Of a stretch of 64,000 bases of DNA, positions 8,527 through 16,612 are shown in pieces (position 1 is the stretch's first letter; every line of letters begins with the position of its first letter). Both the position numbers and the translations under genes were made by a program. The notes beneath the pieces are model-generated. The model had not been told where the DNA came from. It saw only the letters and a program-made list of their open reading frames with translations, and searched no databases. Location of the stretch: the NCBI GenBank assembly GCA_026014705.1, contig JAOZHU010000025.1, positions 1 through 64,000 on the forward strand. The letters run 5' to 3'. Source of the stretch: Candidatus Bathyarchaeota archaeon. GTDB taxonomy: Archaea; Thermoproteota; Bathyarchaeia; Bathyarchaeales; Bathycorpusculaceae.

Positions 8527-8766
8527 TCATTTGAGGGCTTCTGTGAGCATTGGTCCAAGCATGTTCTTCACTGTGCCTCCGAGGTGCTCAGCTTTGACCA
8601 TGACTATGCAGCATATTTCGCCGTCGCGTTCGAAGCCAATTACTGCCAGTTTGTCGTTTGGTTTGAGTTTTGCGCGTTCGCGTAAGTCTTTCGGCAGGAC
8701 TATCTGTCCTTTTGTGTCTATGTTGACTACTGCGTCTATTTTGCAGCATTCTCTTTTGGTTGCCAT
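8527..8766 (-). CDS. AbrB/SpoVT-type regulator with CC pairs (HgcAB-associated-like)
   Basis: This 79-residue protein is a swapped-hairpin AbrB DNA-binding domain (VVNIDTKGQIVLPKDLRERAKLKPNDKLAVI). Vicinal cysteine pairs, C7-C8 and C52-C53, flank the domain. The arrangement CCKIDA...EICCI matches the small AbrB proteins described as HgcAB-associated, often found beside ArsM-like methyltransferases. Cysteine pairs suggest thiophilic metal(loid) sensing, for example As(III) or Hg(II) (inference). It is the first gene of the arsM operon. A palindrome over its TATA box is a likely autoregulatory site. Confidence 0.8.
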   Translation of the reverse strand: MATKRECCKIDAVVNIDTKGQIVLPKDLRERAKLKPNDKLAVIGFERDGEICCIVMVKAEHLGGTVKNMLGPMLTEALK

Positions 8767-8796
8767 TGTTTATCACTGCCGTAGACCCAATGCGTG

Positions 8797-8819
8797 TCAG
8801 AATATTTATACTTTTCTGA
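8797..8819. promoter_or_regulatory. Promoter with candidate operator of the AbrB-arsM operon
   Basis: TCAGAA at 8797-8802 and TTCTGA at 8814-8819 form a perfect 6-bp inverted repeat. The 11-nt spacer contains the minus-strand TATA box (AGTATAAATA), about 40 nt before the AbrB start. A regulator bound here would block TBP. A separate plus-strand TATA-like stretch (GCATAAATATC, about 8873-8883) precedes the divergent V4R gene. Confidence 0.5.
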
Positions 8820-8917
8820 AAATTCAGATAAATCCTATGAATAACGCTGTGTACCTGCACGCACACTCAAAAGCATAAATATCATAACACGCCAAAAGCA
8901 TACGGCGTGACCAAAGC

Positions 8918-9412
8918 ATGGATTACGAGTTCGACGAAAAAAACGGTGTAATCCACGACAAGGTAACAGGCGACAGATGCTTCATAATAACAAAAGCCAG
9001 ATTGAGCCAAATCCTTTCAAGGCTCACAGACCTTTTCCAGTCAGGCGCCCAAGTCATAATCACTGAAGCATCCAAAGCAGCAGGCATGCAGTACGCCGCC
9101 AAAATGCCTAAACAAACTCAAACCGACGCGGCGCTGTTCCTGAAGTCGGCAGCTCAAAGGTTCACGGACGCAGGCTTAGGAAAAATAGAAATCGTGCACT
9201 TCAACATAGAAGCCGCTGAACTCACGCTTAGAATCTGGAACAACTTTTTTGCCGAACTCCGCAGCGACCAAGGCACATGCTGCAACATTGTAGGCGCCTT
9301 CGCAGCTGGCGCATACAAGCAAATCACCTCGATAACTCCTGACGTCAAAGAAACCAAATGCATCGAAAGAGGCGACGCTTACTGCGAATGGCGCATAAAA
9401 CCCGAAAAATAG
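8918..9412 (+). CDS. V4R-domain small-molecule-binding protein
   Basis: This 164-residue protein has the C-terminal signature of V4R (vinyl-4-reductase-like) domains, with ETKCIERGDAYCEWRI as the last conserved strand. C-rich segments TCCNIVGAFAAG and KCIERGDAYC could hold a metal or sense redox state. V4R domains are ligand-binding modules of bacteriochlorophyll-related reductases and of many archaeal regulators. Standing alone, it is most likely a sensor. It is transcribed divergently from the AbrB-arsM operon through a shared short promoter region. Confidence 0.75.
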   Translation: MDYEFDEKNGVIHDKVTGDRCFIITKARLSQILSRLTDLFQSGAQVIITEASKAAGMQYAAKMPKQTQTDAALFLKSAAQRFTDAGLGKIEIVHFNIEAAELTLRIWNNFFAELRSDQGTCCNIVGAFAAGAYKQITSITPDVKETKCIERGDAYCEWRIKPEK

Positions 9413-9430
9413 CAAACGAAGCGCGCGTGG

Positions 9431-9874
9431 CTAGAGTTTCTTGAGCACGAATTCACTTGCCCGCTTATGCCTATTCAGATAGTTTACGATTCGTTTTGAA
9501 AGCGCAATAATCTGCTTGTCCAGCAGCCTAGACAGCACAAGCGAAGCGGCAAACAAGGAAATTCCGAGAAACACGGCTTGAACCACATTCACCGTGCCCA
9601 AATACAAAACTGCAACAAAAAAAATCAAAGCACTAATCGAACTCATAATCGCTGACCGAATGACAAAATACAGCCGTTGCGTGCGAACGGACGCAGCGAG
9701 AACGCTCATCATGACGCTTTTTCGCCGCTCGCGTTCAGCATCAGCGTCATCGCCAAGCCCATCGTAAGTTTCTTCGCTGAATGCGCCTTCAAGCTCATCC
9801 CGCATCGCCTGAATCAACTCGTCCTCAAAATCTACAGCCGTCTCCACCATAACTGAAACCTCTACACGTGTCAC
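9431..9874 (-). CDS. Two-helix membrane protein, unknown
   Basis: This is a 147-residue protein. Residues 1-55 are acidic and soluble (DDADAERERRK). Two hydrophobic helices follow (about 75-95 and 100-120), and the tail is basic (RIVNYLNRHKRASEFVLKKL). Both termini would be cytoplasmic. I do not recognise a family. It converges with the V4R gene, and the next gene (DUF488) is divergent. Confidence 0.5.
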   Translation of the reverse strand: MTRVEVSVMVETAVDFEDELIQAMRDELEGAFSEETYDGLGDDADAERERRKSVMMSVLAASVRTQRLYFVIRSAIMSSISALIFFVAVLYLGTVNVVQAVFLGISLFAASLVLSRLLDKQIIALSKRIVNYLNRHKRASEFVLKKL

Positions 9875-9991
9875 CTAACGCTAACACATGTTGAACAAGC
9901 TATTTATGCCATTCCCGAACGCTGAACAACGCAAGCCACGCGTGCGTTAATATAACACATCACTCCATAAGCGAAAGCGGAAGCAAAACGC

Positions 9992-10573
9992 ATGCCACGC
10001 GAGTCGGAAACCACCGTACTAACCGTGGGGCACTCCACGCGGACGCTACCAGAATTCATCGCCATATTGAAGGCGCACAGTGTGGCGTTAGTGGTGGATG
10101 TGCGCACGGTTCCGCGTTCCAGACACAATCCGCAATTCAACAAGGAAACATTGCCTGACGCGCTGAAAGCAGAAGGCATACGGTACATTCACATGCCTGA
10201 GCTGGGAGGACTGCGCAGAGCAATCAGCGATTCAGTTAACAAGGCATGGCGAAACAAAAGCTTCAGAGGCTACGCAGACTACATGCAGAGCCGCGAGTTT
10301 ACGGACAACCTGCTTAAGCTGATGGCGCTTGCCCGAGAAAACCGCGCTGCAGTGATGTGTGCGGAAGCGTTGCCATGGCGCTGCCACCGCATACTAATCT
10401 CAGACGCCCTCACCGTCAGACACATAAAAGTAGAGCACATCCTCAACAGCGAGCAAAAATTTAATCACGAATTAAGTCCAAGCGCCGTTGTAGAGGGAAC
10501 AAAAATCACGTATCCACTCTACGCTAAGGGAACACCGCAGAGAACCTTAACTGATTTCGGCGCGTCTGCATAG
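9992..10573 (+). CDS. DUF488 domain protein
   Basis: The DUF488 motifs are all visible: the N-terminal TVGHSTRTLPEF, the arginine-rich DVRTVPRSRHNPQFN, YIHMPELGGLRR, and the cysteine-containing VMCAEALPWRCHR. The family is widespread and uncharacterised. The conserved Cys/Arg residues suggest phosphate or nucleic-acid chemistry, but no reaction is established. At 193 residues it is somewhat longer than the minimal domain of about 120-170, with a C-terminal extension (about 150-193). It has its own ATG and no operon partner. Confidence 0.85.
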   Translation: MPRESETTVLTVGHSTRTLPEFIAILKAHSVALVVDVRTVPRSRHNPQFNKETLPDALKAEGIRYIHMPELGGLRRAISDSVNKAWRNKSFRGYADYMQSREFTDNLLKLMALARENRAAVMCAEALPWRCHRILISDALTVRHIKVEHILNSEQKFNHELSPSAVVEGTKITYPLYAKGTPQRTLTDFGASA

Positions 10574-10745
10574 ACAATTCAAAGTTGAAATTGAAGCCTT
10601 TAAAGTAAAAAAAGAAAATGGGGGCTGGGTTATTCAACCGAGTTGACGACTGATACAATGTTCGGATGCACACGCATACCTATATTAGGTTAAGATTCTT
10701 CACTTAAAGAAGCCAAACATACAACGGCTAACAGAGGTTCAAAAA

Positions 10746-11096
10746 ATGGAGTTCTGCCCTGAATGCGGCTCAGTCCTGAGACCCAAAAAAACCGAAACAA
10801 GCAACGGCGCCTCAATAGTGCTTGCCTGCAGCAAATGCACATACATGAAACAAGACGCAGCCAAAAATGTCAGCGCTGACGCAGGCAAGATTATCACCCG
10901 CAACCGACAGGAAGCCGTAACGGTTATCCCAAAAAACCAAGACGTCAAAACCATGCCAACAATCAAAATGGAATGCCCAAAATGCGGAAACCGCCTATGC
11001 TACGTCTGGCAAGTGCAAACACGCGGCGGAGACGAAGCGTCAACACAGTTTTTCCGCTGCACAAAATGCAACCACACCTTCCGCGAATACAGCTAA
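10746..11096 (+). CDS. tfs: Transcription factor S (TFIIS-like RNA cleavage factor)
   Basis: This 116-residue protein has two zinc ribbons. The N-terminal one uses C4, C7, C28 and C31. The C-terminal one uses C77, C80, C105 and C108. The D96-E97 pair at the tip (TRGGDEASTQFFRC) is the catalytic dipeptide that enters the RNA polymerase secondary channel and triggers cleavage of backtracked RNA. This marks it as an active TFS rather than RPB9. It is followed 170 bp later by tRNA-Trp. The start ATG is unambiguous. Confidence 0.95.
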   Translation: MEFCPECGSVLRPKKTETSNGASIVLACSKCTYMKQDAAKNVSADAGKIITRNRQEAVTVIPKNQDVKTMPTIKMECPKCGNRLCYVWQVQTRGGDEASTQFFRCTKCNHTFREYS

Positions 11097-11265
11097 ACCA
11101 CAACCCGCACTTCACACGCACTTACAATACCCAACAACAACTCACAGCAACTAACCGCAACATAAAAGACCCAAATTACAAAAAACCATCCATCACCACA
11201 GCTTATCTTTCTATGTTCCCATACTGAACGGTTAAATATTCGTTGCTCGATGTAAAAAGCTGGTC

Positions 11266-11406
11266 GGGGTCGTAGTCTAATCAGGCATGACGTTGGGCTC
11301 CAGAAACAGCTCTGGGTATGCTGACCCCTCACGGGGGATGACTTAATTCTGGAGCTTGCTTGAAGATACCCAAAGGCTGAGTGTTCAAATCACTCCGACC
11401 CCACCA
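11266..11406 (+). tRNA. tRNA-Trp (CCA anticodon), intron-containing, 3' CCA encoded
   Basis: The acceptor stem pairs GGGGTCG (11266-11272) with CGACCCC (11396-11402). The D stem is GTC/GAC. The anticodon stem is TTGGG (11293-11297) with CCCAA (11369-11373). The loop CTCCAGA carries anticodon CCA at 11300-11302, and the T arm is GAGTG-TTCAAAT-CACTC. The discriminator A at 11403 is followed by an encoded CCA. The loop is interrupted after G37 by a 64-nt intron. The cognate synthetase gene trpS lies 10 kb downstream. Confidence 0.95.
11304..11367 (+). other. tRNA-Trp intron with box D'/C'-like hairpin
   Basis: The 64-nt intron sits between positions 37 and 38. A bulge-helix-bulge can be drawn in which C32, U33 and C35 pair with GAAG (11362-11365), with one C-A mismatch at C34. 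The two 3-nt bulges are then cut after their second base, as archaeal splicing requires. Inside, CTGA (11321-11324) and GGATGA (11336-11341) flank a CCCC/GGGG hairpin, like a D'-C' pair of a box C/D guide. The 7 nt upstream of CTGA (from 11313) pair with 11366-11372 and would target C39. Confidence 0.7.
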
Positions 11407-11449
11407 TTTACGCTACAGGCAACAAAAAAGTAGCCGAGGTAATCCCTAA

Positions 11450-11677
11450 TTGAAGAATTCTGAATGCACCATCTACATCCTGTACAAAGACAGATGGATA
11501 CAAAAGTTCAGAAAAGAAGAAGACAACTGGAAAGAGTACACCCGAAAAAACACAGTTCACCCATGTACCGCCGAACAAGTCATCTCCCATCTCCTCCCGC
11601 CCCTAGCTGGAATAAAAGGACAATACGTATCCGTCAAAGTTGTACCAGACAAAAAAGTAACGCACAGCAACGAATGA
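11450..11677 (+). CDS. Small hypothetical protein
   Basis: This 75-residue protein starts with TTG at 11450, with GAGGT nine nt upstream. It has a plausible coding composition: an N-terminal strand (CTIYILYKDRW), a charged helix, and a final strand (QYVSVKVVPDKK). A second open frame overlaps it but is rich in Arg/Pro/Ser and looks like a shadow. No family is recognised. It lies between tRNA-Trp and the nucleotidyltransferase-like gene in the same direction. Confidence 0.4.
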   Translation: MKNSECTIYILYKDRWIQKFRKEEDNWKEYTRKNTVHPCTAEQVISHLLPPLAGIKGQYVSVKVVPDKKVTHSNE

Positions 11678-11724
11678 AATTCTAATCTTTACTTAAAGCT
11701 TTTATGCTCAACACATAAAATAAC

Positions 11725-12831
11725 GTGAGTATTCGCCAACGGAGCGGGGCAACAACGGGAAAAAAAATCGTTCTCTACGAAGACTTAGACGGCACCACCT
11801 ACGACGTAGATTTACCCTTAACCAACACCGCCAACCCAGCCGAATTCAAAGAAGCCCTAGAAATCCCCGCCTACGTGGACTTGGACTATTTCCCCATGAA
11901 AAGCGCCATGGTCACCCTCTGGGCAGCCCTAAACGCACCCAAACTACACGAACAATACCCAGCAGCATTCGACAAAAAAATAAGCGATAAACCGATTCCC
12001 GCACTGCTTTTCGGCGGTGCTGCAGTAAAAATCCACTGCCAAAGCGCCAACAGCACAGGCAAACTAACCCGAGCGATAAAAGACACAGACTTCATAGTAC
12101 CCAAGAAACAAGGCATACACTTCTACAAACTGCTATTAGGCATGGCTAAGGCTTTTGGAACCATGTACACTTCTTTCGCAACAGCCAACGACAGACGCTT
12201 CAACACATGGCGATACGGCAACCGCTACAGGCTAACCACAATAAACGGCATAACCACAGACGGGCTACCCATGATAACCGTGCTGGACCTGTTCTGCGAC
12301 GAAATAAACCTGAGACACAACATCAAAATCAAAGACATGAACCTCTTCGAACACTACAAAGAAAACCTCTACACCATCGGCTTAGAAGCCATGCTGCTCT
12401 CAAAAGGCCAATTCATCTTCGACATGCCCAAAGAAACCGCTGAAGAACTCAAACAGAAAAAACAAGAATACAGAATCCTCAACTACCCTCACTTCCCAAA
12501 AGACCGCATAATCATAGGCATGGAAGAAAAAGACCTAAGAGACGTAGCCGCCATATTCCTCGACCACGACCTCGGCAAAGGAAAAGAAAAAATCGACCCG
12601 CAACTGATACGCAAAGCCTTCGATAAAGATAAGAAACTCGCCTTAACAGTCACGCTGAACCTCAAAAACCTTGCCGAGAGACCAGAAATCCTCGCAAAGT
12701 GGCTTCCGCGAAACGAAGCAACAGCAGTAGCCGACAAAATCGAGACGCTCCTGAAAGAAACACCCAAAATTGACGGCAAATGGGATAAGCCATGGTGGAA
12801 CACCGAAGTCGAAACGCCCACAATCCAGTAG
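11725..12831 (+). CDS. Predicted nucleotidyltransferase-fold protein
   Basis: This 368-residue protein starts with GTG. The pattern LLFGGAAVKIHC (G97-G98), then IKDTDFIV (D120, D122), then VLDLFCDE (D188) reproduces the GG...DxD...D layout of Pol-beta-type nucleotidyltransferases of the AbiEii/MNT kind. The C-terminal half is helical and ends in a Trp-rich tail (DGKWDKPWWNTEVE). Family naming would need a profile search. Such proteins act as toxins, tRNA or protein nucleotidylating enzymes, or antibiotic adenylyltransferases. A second protein with the same motif layout lies at 16613. Confidence 0.6.
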   Translation: MSIRQRSGATTGKKIVLYEDLDGTTYDVDLPLTNTANPAEFKEALEIPAYVDLDYFPMKSAMVTLWAALNAPKLHEQYPAAFDKKISDKPIPALLFGGAAVKIHCQSANSTGKLTRAIKDTDFIVPKKQGIHFYKLLLGMAKAFGTMYTSFATANDRRFNTWRYGNRYRLTTINGITTDGLPMITVLDLFCDEINLRHNIKIKDMNLFEHYKENLYTIGLEAMLLSKGQFIFDMPKETAEELKQKKQEYRILNYPHFPKDRIIIGMEEKDLRDVAAIFLDHDLGKGKEKIDPQLIRKAFDKDKKLALTVTLNLKNLAERPEILAKWLPRNEATAVADKIETLLKETPKIDGKWDKPWWNTEVETPTIQ

Positions 12832-12834
12832 ACA

Positions 12835-13740
12835 CTACTTCTGCCGCATCAACTGCCTAACCATATTATACGTTTCGCGCCTAGGCAAACCAACCCGCGA
12901 CAAAGGCAAATCAAATGTTGCATCCTTCGACTTCAACCGCAAAAAGGTTTCAACCTTCGGCGAGACAAATATCCACACGCCCGAAAAATCGCTCCACTTG
13001 CCCTCTTTCAGCTTCTTGCCTTCACGCAGCTGAAAACCTTTACTGTTTATTGTAACAGACATGTGATAACGGGACTTATAGATAACTTGACCTACAATTA
13101 CCGATAAAACCAGCAAAATCATAATCGCCACAGGCAACTGCGCAGCCAACTGCCGCACACCAGACATCGCGAGAAAAACCAGCAAAAACACACCTAAAGC
13201 AAAAGTCGCCGTGAAACTCTTCAAGTAATTCGGCACATCAAACTGCTCATACTTAGCCTCATGCAGCTTCAACTGTTTAGAAAGACCCCTGCCGAGAACA
13301 TTATTAGAAGTCACCATCTCTTTTGTGCCGACACCGTAAGCAGCAATACCAACAGTCTTATCCTCAACGCCTTCGATGCTTTCCTTCAACGCTTTCCCCA
13401 CAGGCTGACCCTGCGCCAGAACCAAAAAAACCCAGTCTTCAGACCCAAATTTATGCTTAAGCGCCAAAATAATCTTCCTAAGAACACTTGGGTTAATCTC
13501 AGGCGAAGTGTAAAGCAACAAGTGCACCTTATACTTTGGCACAACTAAAGTTGAGTATATCTTAGAGAGAAAAAACCCTTTCTCCTGCAAACCGCCCGAA
13601 GCATAAACAGGAAAAGTTACGTCTTCCACAGCAAAATCCTTGCGGATTTCATTAAAATTAGCCAGCCACCGCAAATGACCCTTAACAAGTTGCTCCTCAA
13701 CAAGATCAGCGATAAATCTCAATTCATACATGCAAGACAC
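12835..13740 (-). CDS. Membrane protein with soluble N-domain, unknown
   Basis: In this 301-residue protein, residues 1-175 look like a cytoplasmic alpha/beta domain (VYASGGLQEKGFFLSK; HLLLYTSPEINPSVLRKIILALKHKF; EDWVFLVLAQGQPVGKAL). Two transmembrane helices follow (about 178-200 and 205-222). The C-terminal domain of about 75 residues resembles a PH-like sheet (MSVTINSKGFQLREGKKLKEG). I recognise no family. It is convergent with the upstream nucleotidyltransferase-like gene, with 3 bp between the stops. Confidence 0.55.
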   Translation of the reverse strand: MSCMYELRFIADLVEEQLVKGHLRWLANFNEIRKDFAVEDVTFPVYASGGLQEKGFFLSKIYSTLVVPKYKVHLLLYTSPEINPSVLRKIILALKHKFGSEDWVFLVLAQGQPVGKALKESIEGVEDKTVGIAAYGVGTKEMVTSNNVLGRGLSKQLKLHEAKYEQFDVPNYLKSFTATFALGVFLLVFLAMSGVRQLAAQLPVAIMILLVLSVIVGQVIYKSRYHMSVTINSKGFQLREGKKLKEGKWSDFSGVWIFVSPKVETFLRLKSKDATFDLPLSRVGLPRRETYNMVRQLMRQK

Positions 13741-13792
13741 CTTTCACATGTGGCGCTTAAAAAAATAAAAAGGGGAGGGAGAGTATTTAAGA

Positions 13793-15499
13793 CTATTCAG
13801 GCGGGATGGCAATGTACAGCGTCCGCATATCCATGCCGCGAGTCGAGTTCTTGTACATGTGGTAGACATACAACAGAACCCCAGCCACAATGCAGCCTAT
13901 GAACCCAATAGCACTCGCAACATCGCCCGCGCTTGCGCCGCTTGTGAACAGCGACCATATCCACGGCGACTGCTGTATGAATATGTACAGGCAGAAGCCA
14001 GCGCCGAGAGTAGCAACCAAGCCTAAGAGAACAACGAACCACACCGAATGCTTCACAGCTGCTCTATCATAGATGTCTCTTCTCTCAAGCGGCAACAGCA
14101 TACAAGACACACAGAACATCAGCAGAAAAGCAGCATCAAATATGTCGGTTCCAACAACGCCGGCAAACCCTAAGTAAGTAGCCGCGCCAGCGGGGAAGTT
14201 GGCTTCAGCCATACACGCAGGAACAGCGAAAGCCGCGGTGATTATCAACGACCACACAGGAGCATGCCAGCGCTCGCTCACGTAGGAGAATTTCTCAGGC
14301 ATCATTCTGTCAAAAGACATAGCAAAGAACGTTCTCGAAGCAACAAGCAGGAACGGTGGAATGTCGTTAGCAACCCAGAACACGCCGCCGATGGCAATGA
14401 TTATCGAAAGCCAACCGAGACCCATACCCTGCGCGATGATTGAGGCGATTCCCGTGCTCCACGCGTTCTGGAAGTTAGTAATTCCTGCCGCAGCAATCGT
14501 CGCCTTGTCAACTCCGCCGTAGCTTAGCCAACTGTAAGCTTGGAAGAGACCCCAAGTATGCCCATCCGAAGTCGTGACAGTGGCCACGTTCAAAACAGAC
14601 AGCGCAGACAGCGATGAAGCAATAAGGTAAACTGCCATAATCACCAGTCCAGAAACCAGCAGAACTTTCGGTAGTTTCTTGTTTGCTTCCTTAACTTCGC
14701 CCGCTAAGAACGTAGTCGCATACCAACCCATGTACGCCCAGAACGCGCCTCCAAGCGCAAATGAGAAGGCATCAAAGAATCCAGCAGCGTTTTCAGCCAT
14801 TCCCGTATCGAGAGCAGTCTGCACGTACACATCTGGCGCTGCGCCAGTGACAGTCGTAAAACCATCAACGACGACGCTTGGATTCAAGGCGCCAGCTATC
14901 CACATAGCAAAGAAAACCACAGTAATCGCCGCAGGAATATAGAACATCAACTCCATCAGTCGCCCATAAAGCTTCGTGCCCAACAACGCAATAAACGCAA
15001 ATACCCAAACTAGCAGCAAACCGCCGACAAAGATTACTGCAGGGTCACCCATTGCGCTTAGCCATTCAGCACCAGGCAATGCTATATTGAAGAATATTCC
15101 GATACCCTCGAACACCGCGACGCCGATGAGCCCATACGAGAAGGCTTCAGCCAAGAACATCAGCCACCCTGAAATGTACCCGACTACAGGATGAATTACT
15201 CTCGAGATGGTAACGTAGCCACCTCCAGACCTTGGCATAGCCGCTGCAACGTAGCCTGACGCGTAGCCTGTAACGAGCACCACTAAGCCTACTGCGAGGA
15301 ATGCCCAGAACATTGCTGGAAGACCCAACGGCATCATATCCGTTGGCATTGGCATTGGACCTGAAAACTGAAATGCACGTTTTTGCCAGCCTAAGCCGAT
15401 GACGTGGCTGAGGATGATGATGACTCCCAGAGTAAAGCCGATCTCCCTTACTAGTCCAGTAGCTTCTCTTGCGAACAATCCCGGTTTACTTGAAGACAT
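13793..15499 (-). CDS. APC-superfamily amino acid/polyamine permease
   Basis: About twelve to fourteen hydrophobic segments span the 568-residue protein. The first helix contains GLVREIGFTLGVIIIL and a following glycine-rich break, and the second region has GYASGYVAAAMPRSGGGYVTISRVIHP, the consensus second helix of APC transporters with SGG. The ATG at 15499 (MSSSKPGLFAREATG) is preferred over the TTG at 15523. Substrate is likely an amino acid or polyamine but cannot be specified. It stands alone, with its promoter facing the divergent phosphoesterase gene. Confidence 0.88.
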   Translation of the reverse strand: MSSSKPGLFAREATGLVREIGFTLGVIIILSHVIGLGWQKRAFQFSGPMPMPTDMMPLGLPAMFWAFLAVGLVVLVTGYASGYVAAAMPRSGGGYVTISRVIHPVVGYISGWLMFLAEAFSYGLIGVAVFEGIGIFFNIALPGAEWLSAMGDPAVIFVGGLLLVWVFAFIALLGTKLYGRLMELMFYIPAAITVVFFAMWIAGALNPSVVVDGFTTVTGAAPDVYVQTALDTGMAENAAGFFDAFSFALGGAFWAYMGWYATTFLAGEVKEANKKLPKVLLVSGLVIMAVYLIASSLSALSVLNVATVTTSDGHTWGLFQAYSWLSYGGVDKATIAAAGITNFQNAWSTGIASIIAQGMGLGWLSIIIAIGGVFWVANDIPPFLLVASRTFFAMSFDRMMPEKFSYVSERWHAPVWSLIITAAFAVPACMAEANFPAGAATYLGFAGVVGTDIFDAAFLLMFCVSCMLLPLERRDIYDRAAVKHSVWFVVLLGLVATLGAGFCLYIFIQQSPWIWSLFTSGASAGDVASAIGFIGCIVAGVLLYVYHMYKNSTRGMDMRTLYIAIPPE

Positions 15500-15624
15500 T
15501 CGTTTCAAGCACCCGAACCACAAGTTTTGTTGCTATATACATTTAAGATTTTCCATTACGCCTAGACTTAAATAGGCAAATTGATGATTAAGCATGGTAA
15601 AAAATACAGGAATGAACAGCAATA

Positions 15625-16602
15625 ATGTCGTTTCTGTTGAGAAAGAAAAAAGAAGAAGAAAACACAAGAATCCTCTTCGCCACAGACATGCACGGCTCCG
15701 AAGGCGTCTGGAGAAAATTTCTAAATGCAGCAGCCATGCTCAAAGTCAACGCAGCAATATGCGGCGGAGACTTAACTGGAAAAATGATCGTGCCCATTGT
15801 CGAACAAGACGACAAGAAATACGCGTATTACTTCATGGGAAAAAACCACATCGTCGAAAAAAACGAATTAGACGCTGCCTTCAGAAACATACGAGGAATA
15901 GGTTACTACCCATACTTAACCAACTCCGCGAAATATGAAGAGATGACCAGAGACTCAAAGAAAGTTGACGAAGTTTTCCACGAAGTAATGATATCCACAC
16001 TTAAGAACTGGCTGGACCTCATACCGCAGAAGCTCCCGCCAGAAACAAAAGTAATTGTCTGCCCGGGAAACGATGACCGCTCAGGCGTAGACGAGCTTGT
16101 CAACAGCCACAAAGCAGTGCTCAACGGTGAAGGAAACATAATAAACATTGATGAAACACACGAAATGGTCAGTTGCGGCTGGGTGAACCCGAGCCCGTGG
16201 AAAACAGCACGCGAGGAGGAAGAAGACAAACTCGAAGAGCGCTTGGAAAAATACATTTCAAAGGTAAAAAACAAGGAAAACGCAATATTCAACTTTCACG
16301 CGCCGCCTTACAAGACAAAACTTGACGACGCCCCACAGTTGGATGAAAACCTTAACCCCATAATTCAAAGCGGAAGCGTCGTAATGGTTCCCGTAGGCTC
16401 CAAAGCTGTGAGAAAAACAATCGAGAAACATCAGCCGTTCTTGGCGCTGCATGGACACATACACGAAAGCGCAGGCTCAATGAAAATCGGCAGAACCTAC
16501 TGCGTTAACCCTGGCAGCGAATACGCTGAAGGAATTCTCCGTGCGTTCCTCGTAGAGTTCAAGGGCACGCGCATCTCCAAACTTCAACGAATCGAAGGGT
16601 GA
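15625..16602 (+). CDS. Calcineurin-like metallophosphoesterase
   Basis: The five metal-binding blocks are in order: FATDMHGS, CGGDLTG, CPGNDDRS, FNFHAPPY and LHGHIHES. The N of PGND stands where NHD/NHE is usual. At 325 residues there are insertions between blocks 2 and 3 (about residues 65-140), including a YYFMGKNHIVEKNEL segment. Substrate unknown: phosphodiester or nucleotide. It lies 10 bp upstream of a nucleotidyltransferase-like gene, so the two are almost surely co-transcribed, and a transferase/phosphodiesterase couple is possible. Confidence 0.85.
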   Translation: MSFLLRKKKEEENTRILFATDMHGSEGVWRKFLNAAAMLKVNAAICGGDLTGKMIVPIVEQDDKKYAYYFMGKNHIVEKNELDAAFRNIRGIGYYPYLTNSAKYEEMTRDSKKVDEVFHEVMISTLKNWLDLIPQKLPPETKVIVCPGNDDRSGVDELVNSHKAVLNGEGNIINIDETHEMVSCGWVNPSPWKTAREEEEDKLEERLEKYISKVKNKENAIFNFHAPPYKTKLDDAPQLDENLNPIIQSGSVVMVPVGSKAVRKTIEKHQPFLALHGHIHESAGSMKIGRTYCVNPGSEYAEGILRAFLVEFKGTRISKLQRIEG

Positions 16603-16612
16603 GCACGAAACA

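Noticed and set aside
11347-11355. Intron segment complementary to the tRNA-Trp anticodon loop as a guide for C34 methylation
   Set aside because: The nine-base pairing is real, but no D box lies at the spacing needed to place C34 fifth from it. It may rather be an alternative fold of the precursor.
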